From assembly GCF_014650555.1 (NCBI RefSeq), contig NZ_BMVE01000007.1:403803-467802 (forward strand): DNA of 64,000 nucleotides, read 5' to 3'. A model generated the notes under the pieces. The model did not search any database and was not told the DNA's origin. It saw nothing but the letters and a program-made list of their open reading frames with translations. The position numbers and the translations under genes are program-made. Positions 1 to 10,300 of the stretch are shown here, piece by piece. The stretch's first letter is position 1; the number at the start of each line of letters is the position of its first letter. The DNA comes from Streptomyces goshikiensis. Its GTDB lineage: Bacteria; Actinomycetota; Actinomycetes; Streptomycetales; Streptomycetaceae.

Positions 1-1217
1 GCGATGTCGCCGACCGGGACGCGGTGGCCGCGCTCCTGGCCTCCGTACCGGCCGACCGCCCGCTGACGGCGGTCGTCCACACCGCGGCCGTCCTCGACGA
101 CGGAGTCGTGGACCTGCTCACGCCCGAGCGGGTCGACCGGGTCCTGCGGCCCAAGGTCGACGGGGCACTGCACCTGCACGAGCTGACCCGGCACCTCGAC
201 CTGTCGGCGTTCGTCCTGTTCTCCGCCGCCGCCGGTACCCTCGGCGGGGCCGGCCAGGCCAACTACGCGGCGGCGAACGTGTTCCTCGACGCCCTCGCGC
301 AGCACCGTCGGGCCCGCGGCCTGACCGCGCTGTCCCTGGTCTGGGGCATGTGGGCCGAGGAACGCGGCATGGCGGGCCGCCTCACCGGTGCGGAGCGGGC
401 ACGCGCCGCCCGCGGCGGGGTCACCCCGCTGTCGGCGCGGGACGGTCTGGAGCTCTTCGACCTGGCCCTCGCGGCGGACGACGAGCCGGTCCTGCTGCCG
501 GTCGGGATCGACCTCCCGACCCTGCGGGCCCGGGCCGCCGACGGCGGCATCCTGCCCATGTTCCGCGGTCTGGTCCGCACTCCGTCGCGGCAGCGGCGGA
601 CGGCGGCGGCGACGCCCGGCGCGCACCGTACGGAGGAGACGGCCGCGGCCGCTTCCACCGGGGCGGGCGAGCCGACGCTGGCACAGCGGCTGGCCGAGCT
701 GTCGGCCGCCGAGCGGGAGCGGACCGTACTGAACCTGGTGCGCAGCCAGGTGGCCGCCGTACTCGGGTACAAGTCGGCCGAACACGTCGGCGAGGAGCAG
801 GCGTTCAAGGAGCTCGGCTTCGACTCGCTGACCGCGGTCGAACTGCGCAACCGGCTCGGCGCGGCCGCCGGGCTCCGGCTGCCCGCCACCCTCGTCTACG
901 ACTACCCGAACCCGGCCGCTCTCGCCCGGCAGCTGCTGAGCGAGGTCGCCCCGGAGGGCACGGCCGGACGGAAGCTCTCCGTACTGGAAGAGCTCGACCG
1001 CCTCGAAAGCACCTTCGCCTCGCTGGACCCGGCGGAACTCTCCGCCGCGGCCGACGACGACGCGGCCCACGCGCGCGTCGCGGTGCGGCTCCAGGCCCTG
1101 CTGGCCCAGTGGAACGACGCCCGCCAGACGGACGGCGAGACCGCGGCCGACGAGATCGAGGACGCGAGCGACGACGAACTGTTCGCCCTCATCGACAAGA
1201 AGTTCGGCCAGGGCTGA
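1..1217 (+). CDS. Type I modular PKS, C-terminal fragment (KR-ACP-docking), 5' end outside the window
   Basis: The gene enters from the left edge; the reading frame is open from base 3. The visible part starts inside a ketoreductase: the VLDDG signature of B-type KRs is present, followed by the catalytic Ser in VLFSAAAG and the Tyr in GQANYAAAN, so the KR should be active and set a B-type hydroxyl. An ACP follows with the phosphopantetheine Ser in LGFDSL (about 819-836). The last ~80 residues form a Leu- and acid-rich C-terminal docking tail. No DH or ER can be seen because the upstream part of the module is missing. The stop is TGA at 1215-1217. The fragment precedes the next PKS by 122 bp on the same strand and probably hands its chain to it. 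The AT type, and therefore the C20 substituent of the predicted product, cannot be read here. Confidence 0.95.
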   Translation, partial: DVADRDAVAALLASVPADRPLTAVVHTAAVLDDGVVDLLTPERVDRVLRPKVDGALHLHELTRHLDLSAFVLFSAAAGTLGGAGQANYAAANVFLDALAQHRRARGLTALSLVWGMWAEERGMAGRLTGAERARAARGGVTPLSARDGLELFDLALAADDEPVLLPVGIDLPTLRARAADGGILPMFRGLVRTPSRQRRTAAATPGAHRTEETAAAASTGAGEPTLAQRLAELSAAERERTVLNLVRSQVAAVLGYKSAEHVGEEQAFKELGFDSLTAVELRNRLGAAAGLRLPATLVYDYPNPAALARQLLSEVAPEGTAGRKLSVLEELDRLESTFASLDPAELSAAADDDAAHARVAVRLQALLAQWNDARQTDGETAADEIEDASDDELFALIDKKFGQG

Positions 1218-1230
1218 ACCGCACCTTCCC

Positions 1231-1265
1231 GCCGTGCCGCCGGAACCCGATTCCGGCGGCACGGC
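1231..1265 (+). terminator. Perfect 15-bp hairpin between two PKS genes
   Basis: The arms 1231-1245 and 1251-1265 are exact reverse complements around the 5-nt loop cccga. They lie 14 bp after the stop of the upstream PKS. No T-run follows; the next bases are C-rich and then unusually AT-rich (about 1271-1310). It may be a factor-independent terminator of the GC-rich streptomycete type, an RNA-stability element, or an attenuator within the PKS operon. Confidence 0.6.
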
Positions 1266-1339
1266 CCCCTTGAATTCTCGTATTCCTGATCTCCTTAATT
1301 ACTTCCACGATCTCGACCACCCGAATAGGTGAAGTGCCA

Positions 1340-4300
1340 GTGGCGAACGAAGCAAAGCTCCGCGAATACCTCAAGAAGGTCACGACGGATCTCGACGAGG
1401 CGTACGGACGCCTGCGCGACATCGAGAGCCAGGCCCATGAGCCCATTGCCATCACGGCCATGAGCTGCCGCTTCCCGGGAGGCGTTCGGTCCCCCGAAGA
1501 ACTGTGGGAACTGCTGGCCTCGGGCGGCGACGCCCTCACCGCCTTCCCCACGGACCGTGGCTGGGACCTGGAGCACCTGTTCTCCGACGACCCCGACGAC
1601 CAGGGCACCTCGACCACCCGCGAGGGCGGGTTCCTGAGCGGCGCGTCCGCGTTCGACGCCCACTTCTTCGGGATCTCGCCGCGCGAGGCCATGGCGATGG
1701 ACCCGCAGCAGCGGCTCCTGCTGGAGACCTCCTGGGAGGCGTTCGAGCGCGCCGGCATCGACCCGAACCTCCTGCGCGGCAGCCAGTGCGGTGTGTTCGT
1801 CGGCATGAACGGCTCGGACTACCTCACCCCGCTGCTGGAGGCGGCCGAGGACTACGCGGGCCACCTCGGCACCGGCAACGCCTCCAGCGTGCTCTCCGGG
1901 CGCCTCTCCTACACCTTCGGTCTCGAAGGCCCCGCCGTCACCGTCGACACCGCCTGCTCGGCCTCTCTCGTCGCCCTCCACCTGGCGGCGCAGGCACTGC
2001 GGGCCGGGGAGTGCTCACTGGCCGTCGCGGGCGGCGTCCACGTCATGTCCACCCCCGGGCTCTTCGTGGAGTTCAGCAAGCAGCGCGGGCTCTCCACCGA
2101 CGGCCGGTGCAAGGCGTTCGCGGCGGGCGCCGACGGCTTCGGCCCCGCCGAAGGCGTGGGCGTCCTGCTCCTGGAGCGGCTCTCCGACGCGCGCAAGAAC
2201 GGCCGCCCGGTCCTGGCCGTGCTCCGCGGTTCCGCGATCAACCAGGACGGTGCGAGCAACGGCCTGACGGCCCCCAACGGCCCCTCTCAGCAGCGCGTCA
2301 TCCGGCAGGCCCTGGCCAACGCCCGGCTCTCCGCCGATCAGGTGGACGTGGTGGAGGCGCACGGCACGGGCACCTCGCTCGGTGACCCCATCGAGGCACA
2401 GGCGCTGCTGGCGACGTACGGGCAGGACCGGCCGTCCGACCAGCCGCTGCTGCTGGGGTCCGTGAAATCGAACATCGGGCACACCCAGGCCGCGGCCGGC
2501 GTGGCCGGTGTGATCAAGATGGTGCTGGCCATGCAGCACGGGGTGCTGCCGCAGAGCCTCCACATCGACGAGCCGTCGCCCCACGTGGACTGGGCGGCCG
2601 GCACGGTCGAACTGCTCACGGAGCAGACGGCGTGGCCCGAGCGGACGCATCCCCGCCGTGCGGGTGTGTCGTCGTTCGGTTTCAGTGGGACGAATGCGCA
2701 TGTGATCGTGGAGCAGGCTCCGGCGGTGGAGGCGGCTGAGCCGGAGGCCGGTTCGGGGATGCCGGTGGTTCCGTGGGTGCTTTCGGGTAAGAGCGCGGGG
2801 GCGTTGCGGGGGCAGGCGGAGCGTCTGTCGGGCTGGCTGGCGGGCGCGGCGGGCGTTGATCCGCTGGACGTGGGCTGGTCGTTGGCGTCCACGCGTGCGG
2901 GGCTGGACCACCGGGCGGTGGTCTTCGGTGATCACGCGGCCGGTGTGTCCGCCGTGGCGTCGGGTGCGCTGACCGCCGGTGTGGTCACCGGGTCTGCCGT
3001 CGGCGGCAAGACGGCGTTCGTGTTCCCGGGCCAGGGTTCGCAGTGGCTGGGTATGGCGGCGGAGCTGCTGGAGTCCTCGCCGGTGTTCGCCGCGCGGGTG
3101 GACGAGTGCGCGAAGGCGCTGGAGCCCTTCACCGACTGGTCGTTGGTGGACGTGCTGCGCGGCGTTGAGGGCGCGCCGTCCCTTGATCGCGTGGATGTGG
3201 TTCAGCCGGCCTTGTTCGCGGTGATGGTGTCGCTCGCTGAGGTGTGGCGTGCGGCGGGTGTGCGTCCGGGTGCGGTGATCGGGCATTCGCAGGGTGAGAT
3301 CGCGGCCGCGTGCGTGGCCGGGATCCTTTCGCTGGACGATGCCGCTCGGGTGGTGGCTCTGCGGAGCCAGGCCATCGGCCGGGTGCTGGCTGGTCTGGGC
3401 GGCATGGTGTCCGTGCCGCTGCCCGCCGCCGAGGTCCGGGAGCGGATTTCGACGTGGGGCGAGCAGCGGATTTCCGTCGCCGCCGTCAACGGCCCCTCCT
3501 CCGTGGTGGTTTCGGGTGAGGTCCAGGCGCTGGAGGAACTCCTCGCTTCCTGTGAGGCGGACGGGGTCCGTGCCAAGCGGATCGCCGTGGATTACGCCTC
3601 GCACTCCGCCCAGGTGGAGCTGCTCCGTGAGGAGCTCGACACGCTTCTCGCCCCGATCGTCCCGCAGGCGGCGGAGGTTCCCTTCCTGTCGACGGTGACG
3701 GGGGAGTGGGTCAACGGTCCCGAGCTGGACGCCGGTTACTGGTTCCGGAACCTGCGCCGGACCGTGGAGCTTGAGCAGGCGACCCGGACGCTGCTGGAGC
3801 AGGGCTTCGGGGTGTTCATCGAGTCGAGCCCGCATCCGGTGCTGACCGTGGGCATGCAGGAGACCGTCGAGGACGCGGGCCGTGAAGCCGCGATCCTGGG
3901 CTCCCTGCGGCGTAACGAGGGCGGTCTGGAGCGGTTCTGGCTCTCCCTCGGCGAGGCCTACGTCCGTGGTGTGGCCGTGGACTGGGGCGCCGTCTTCGCC
4001 GGTACCGGTGCCCAGCGCGTCGACCTGCCCACCTACTCCTTCCAGCAGGAGCACTTCTGGCTCGAAAGCAGTACCGCCGAGGACCCCGACACCGCCACCT
4101 ACCCGGCTGACGCCACCGATGCCCGCTTCTGGGAGGCCGTCGAGCGTCAGGACGTGGCCGCCCTCATCGCCGAGCTGGACATCGACGGGGACGAGGCGCT
4201 CACCGCGCTCCTGCCCGCGCTGTCGTCCTGGCGCCGCCAGGGCAAGGAGCGCTCCACCGTTGACGGCTGGCGCTACCGGATCACCTGGAAGCCGGCCCCC

Positions 4301-7300
4301 GAGCCCGCCGCCACCCGTCTCGACGGCGCTTGGCTCGTCGCGGTTCCCGAGACCGGTGGAGCGGCCGACGACGTGGTGGGTGCGCTGGCCGAACACGGCG
4401 CCGACGTACGGCAGATCACGGTCCCGCGCACCCACGATGCTCGGGCCCAGCTGGTCGAGCGGATCCGTACGGCGCTCGCCGACGGGCCCGAGGTGGCGGG
4501 CGTGCTGTCCCTCCTGACCCCCTCGGCGGACGAGGCGGAGCCGATCGGCTCGGCCGCGCCCGCCGGTGTGAGCGCCACCCTCGCGCTCGTCCAGGCGCTC
4601 GGTGACGCCGATGTCGCCGCCCCGCTCTGGTGCGTCACCCGTGGCGCGGTGTCCGTCGGCCGCTCCGAGCAGCAGGCCGATCCCGCGCAGGCCCCCGTCT
4701 GGGGGCTCGGCCGTGTCACCGCCCTGGAGCACGGCGAGCGCTGGGGCGGTCTGGTCGACCTGCCCGCGCAGGCCGACGCCCGGACGCTCCGACGCCTCGT
4801 CGGGGTGCTGGCCGGGGACGCCGCCGAGGACCAGGTCGCCGTGCGGTCCTCGGGGCTGTTCGTACGCCGTCTCGTACGCGCCCGCCTGGCCGAGTCCCCG
4901 GCGGTCCGGGAGTGGCGTCCGCGCGGTACGACGCTGGTCACCGGCGGCACCGGAGCGCTCGGCGCCCACGTGGCCCGCTGGCTCGCCGAGAACGGCGCCG
5001 AGCACCTGATCCTGACCAGCCGCCGTGGAGCCGAGGCACCCGGCGCGGCCGAGCTGCGCGAGGAACTCACCGCGCTCGGCGCCCGCGTCACCCTCGCCGC
5101 CTGCGACGTCAGCGACCGCGAGGCCCTCGCCGCGCTCCTGGCCGACGTACCCGCCGACCAGCCGCTGACCGCCGTCGTGCACACGGCGGCCGTCCTGGAC
5201 GACGGGGTCATCGAAGCGCTGACACCCGAGCAGGTCGAACGGGTGCTGCGGGTCAAGGTCGACGCGACCCTGCACCTGCACGAGCTGACGCGCGACCTCG
5301 ACCTGTCCGCATTCGTCCTCTTCTCCTCCTTCGCCGCCACCTTCGGCGCCCCCGGCCAGGGCAACTACGCGCCCGGCAACGCCTTCCTCGACGCCTTCGC
5401 CGAGTACCGGCGCGCCGCCGGGCTGCCCGCCACCTCCCTCGCCTGGGGCCCCTGGGGCGACGGTGGCATGGCCGAAGGCGCCGTCGGTGACCGGATGCGC
5501 CGCCACGGCGTCATCGAGATGGCCCCCGAGCGGGCCGTCGGCGCACTCCAGCACGCCCTGGACCGCGACGAGACCACCCTGACCGTCGCGGACATGGAGT
5601 GGAAGCGCTTCGTCCTGGCCTTCACCTCCGGCCGTGCCCGCCCGCTGCTGCACGACCTGCCCGAGGCACGACAGGCCATGGAGGCCACCCGGACCGATGC
5701 GGCGGAGGACAGCGGCAGCGCCGCCGTGCTCGCCCAGCGGCTCGCCGGGCAGCCCGAGGCCGAGCAGGAACGGCTGCTGCTGGAACTGGTCCGTACGGCC
5801 GTCGCCGCCGTCCTCGGCTACGCCGGGCCCGACGCCGTCGACGCCGGCCGGGCGTTCAAGGAGCTGGGCTTCGACTCCCTCACCTCCGTCGAACTGCGCA
5901 ACCGCCTGGGCGCCGCCGCGGGCCTCAAGCTGCCGCCCACCCTCGTCTTCGACTACCCGACGCCCACCGTCCTCGCCCGCCACCTGCGGGCCGAGTTCTC
6001 CGGCCAGAGCGCCGCGGCACCCGTACCGACGGCCGCCGCCGCCGGATCGGACGCCGAACCGATCGCCGTCGTCGCGATGAGCTGCCGCTTCCCCGGCGGC
6101 GTCCGCAGCCCCGAGGAGCTCTGGCAGCTGCTCGTCTCCGGCGGGGACGCCCTCTCGCAGTTCCCCGCCGACCGCGGCTGGGACGTCGAGGCGCTGTACG
6201 ACCCCGACCCCGACGCGCAGGGCACCTCGTACACCCGCGAGGGCGGCTTCCTCTCCGACGCGGCCGCCTTCGACCCGGCGTTCTTCGGGATCTCGCCGCG
6301 CGAGGCCCTCGCCATGGACCCGCAGCAGCGCCTGCTGCTGGAGACCACGTGGGAGGCCTTCGAGCGCGCCGGGATCGACCCGGAGACCCTGCGCGGCAGC
6401 CAGTCCGGCGTTTTCGTCGGGACCAACGGCTCCGACTACTCCCACCTCGTACGGGGCGCCGCCGACGGCCTCGAAGGGCACCTGGCCACCGGCAGCGCCG
6501 GCAGCGTCGTCTCCGGGCGCCTCTCCTACACCTTCGGTCTCGAAGGCCCCGCCGTCACCGTCGACACCGCCTGCTCGGCCTCGCTGGTCGCCCTCCACCT
6601 CGCGGTGCAGGCACTGCGGAGCGGCGAATGCACCATGGCCCTGGCCGGCGGGGTCACCGTCATGTCCACCCCCGGCACCTTCATCGAGTTCAGCCGCCAG
6701 CGCGGACTGTCCACCGACGGCCGCTGCAAGGCGTTCTCCGCCGACGCGGACGGCTTCAGCCCCGCCGAGGGCGTCGGCATGCTGCTCGTTGAGCGGCTGT
6801 CCGACGCGCGGCGCAACGGCCACCCGGTCCTCGCCGTGGTCCGGGGTACGGCGATCAACCAGGACGGTGCGAGCAACGGCCTGACGGCCCCCAACGGCCC
6901 CTCGCAGCAGCGCGTCATCCGGCAGGCCCTGGCCAACGCCCGGCTGACCACGGCCGAAGTGGACGTGGTGGAGGCGCACGGCACGGGCACCTCGCTGGGC
7001 GACCCCATCGAGGCGCAGGCACTGCTGGCGACGTACGGCCAGGACCGCCCCGAGGGCCGGCCCCTGCTCCTCGGCTCGGTCAAATCCAACATCGGCCACG
7101 CACAGGCCGCGGCGGGTGTCGCCGGTGTGATGAAGATGGTGCTGGCCATGCAGCACGGGGTACTGCCCCAGAGCCTGCACATCGACGAGCCCACCCCGCA
7201 CGTCGACTGGAGCGCGGGCGAGGTCGCCCTGCTGACCGAGCGGCGGGCCTGGCCCGAGACCGGTGACCGCCCCTGGCGGGCGGGAGTGTCGTCGTTCGGG

Positions 7301-10300
7301 TTCAGCGGGACCAACGCCCATGCCATCATCGAGCAGGCCCCGGTGGAACAGGGGTCCGACGAGCAGGGGACCCCTGCGCCGCCGACCCCCCACCCCCTAC
7401 TGACCACGACCACCCCGCAGGACACCGGTTCCGACGCGCGGACCCCCCTGCCCTGGGCGCTGACGGCCAAGACCGAGAAGGCGCTGAGGGGCCAGGCCGA
7501 CCGCCTGCTGGACCACCTCGCCACCCGTCCTGACCTGCGACGGGTCGACGTCGGCCACTCCCTGGCCAGCACGCGCACGGCCCACGACCGGCGCGCGGTA
7601 CTGATCGGCCGGGACCAGCAGGAGCACCTCGCGGGCCTGGCCGCCCTGGCCGCCGGAGGCACCGCACCCCTGCTCGTCCAGGGGTCGGTCATCGGGGGCA
7701 AGACCGCGTTCGTGTTCCCCGGACAGGGGTCGCAATGGGTGGGCATGGCACAGGCGCTGATGGACGCTTCACCCGTGTTTGCTGCCCGGGTGGATGAGTG
7801 TGCGAAGGCGCTGGAGCCCTTCACCGACTGGTCGTTGGTGGATGTGCTCCGGGGCGTCGACGGCGCGCCCTCGCTCGACCGGGTGGATGTGGTGCAGCCC
7901 GCGCTGTTCGCGGTGATGGTGTCGCTGGCCGAGGTGTGGCGTGCGGCGGGTGTGCGTCCGGGTGCGGTGATCGGGCATTCGCAGGGTGAGATCGCGGCCG
8001 CCTGTGTGGCCGGGATCCTGTCGCTGGACGACGCGGCCCGTGTGGTGGCTCTGCGGAGCCAGGCCATCGGCCGGGTGCTCGCCGGTCTGGGCGGCATGGT
8101 CTCCGTGCCCCTGCCTGCCATTGAGGTTCGGGAACGGATCGCGCCGTGGGGCGAGCAGCGGATCTCGGTCGCCGCCGTCAACGGCCCCTCCTCCGTCGTG
8201 GTGTCCGGTGAGGTCCAGGCTCTGGATGAGCTGCTTGCCGCGTGCGAGGCGGACGGGGTCCGTGCCAAGCGGATCGCGGTGGACTACGCCTCGCACTCCG
8301 CCCAGGTGGAGCTGCTCCGTGAGGAGCTCGACACGCTTCTCGCCCCGATCGTCCCGCAGGCGGCGGAGGTTCCCTTCCTGTCGACGGTGACGGGGGAGTG
8401 GGTGAAGGGTCCCGAGCTGGACGCCGGTTACTGGTTCCGGAACCTGCGCCGGACCGTGGAGCTTGAGCAGGCGACCCGGACGCTGCTGGAGCAGGGCTTC
8501 GGGGTGTTCATCGAGTCGAGCCCGCATCCGGTGCTGACGGTGGGCATGCAGGAGACCGTCGAGGACGCGGGCCGTGAGGCCGCCGTGCTCGGTTCCCTGC
8601 GGCGTAACGAGGGTGGTCTGGAGCGGTTCTGGCTCTCCCTCGGCGAGGCCTATGTCCGCGGTGTGGCCGTGGACTGGGACGCCGTGTTCGCCGGTACCGG
8701 TGCCCAGCGCGTGGACCTGCCCACCTATGCCTTCCAGTCGCAGCGGTTCTGGCCGGAGGCCGCGCCGGTCGAAGCGGGCGATGCGCCCGTGGAGAGCGCG
8801 ATCGACGCCCGGTTCTGGGACGCCGTCGAACGCGAGGACCTCGCCGCGCTCACCGCCGAACTGCGGATCGAGGGCGACCAGCCCCTGACCGCCCTGCTCC
8901 CCGCGCTGTCCTCCTGGCGTCGGCAGAGCCGCGAGCAGTCCACCGTCGACGGCTGGCGCTACCGGGTCGTGTGGAAGCCCCTGGCCGAAGCCGCCACCAC
9001 CCGCCTCTCCGGCACCTGGCTGGCCGTCGTACCCGAGGCGGTCTCCGGACCGGCCGGTGACGCGGCCGCCGCTGTCCTTCGTACGCTCGCCGACCGGGGC
9101 GCGGAGGTCCGTACCGTCACCGTGGCCGCCGACGCGGCCGGCCGGGAGGCGCTCACCGTCGCCCTGAAGGCCGCCACGGCCTCGACGGCCGCCCCCGCCG
9201 GGGTGCTGTCCCTCCTCGCCCTCGGCGACGACGGGGCCGCGCTGTGCGCGCACTCCGGGCTCCTCGGCACCGCCGCGCTCGTCCAGGCCCTCGGGGACGC
9301 CGATGTGTCCGCGCCGCTGTGGTGCGTCACCCGCGGCGCCGTCTCCGTGGCCCGCTCCGAGCGGCTCCAGGATCCGGCGCAGGCACTCCTGTGGGGCTTC
9401 GGCCGCACCGCCGCGCTCGAATTCCCCGACCGCTGGGGCGGCCTGCTCGACCTGCCCGCGCAGGCCGACGACCGGACCCTCGAACGGCTCGCCGGGGTCC
9501 TGGCCGGTGACGGCTCCGAGGACCAGGTGGCGCTCCGCGCCTCCGGGCTCTTCGGCCGGCGGCTGGCCCACGCCCCGCTCGCCGACGCGCCGACCCCGCC
9601 CGGCTGGCGTCCGCGCGGTACGACGCTGGTCACCGGCGGCACGGGAGCGCTCGGCGCCCACGTGGCGCGCTGGCTCGCCGAGAACGGCGCCGAGCACCTG
9701 ATCCTGACCAGCCGTCGCGGTGCCGAGGCGCCCGGCGCGGCCGAGCTGCGCGAGGAACTGACCGCGCTCGGCGCCCGCGTCACCCTCGCCGCCTGCGACA
9801 TGGCCGACCGTGACGCCGTCACCGCGCTCCTCGCCGACGTCCCCGCCGACCAGCCGCTGACCGCCGTCGTGCACACCGCCGGTGTCCTCGACGACGGGGT
9901 CATCGACGGGCTGACCCCCGAGCGGTTCGCGACCGTGCTCGCCCCCAAGGCGGACGCGGCGCTGACCCTGCACGAGCTGACCCGCGACCTGGACCTGTCC
10001 GCTTTCGTGCTCTTCTCCGGAGTCGCCGGCACCCTCGGTGACGCCGGGCAGGGCAACTACGCGGCCGCCAACTCCTACCTCGACGCCCTCGCCGAGCAGC
10101 GGCACGCCGACGGCCTGCCCGCCACCTCGGTGGCCTGGGGCCGCTGGGGTGACAGCGGGCTCGCCGCGGGCGGCGCCATCGGGGAGCGGCTCGACCGCGG
10201 CGGTGTGCCCGCCATGGCGCCGCGCGCCGCGATCCGGGCGCTCCAGCAGGCCCTCGACCACGCCGAACCGGCCGTAGCCGTCGCCGACATCCAGTGGGAG

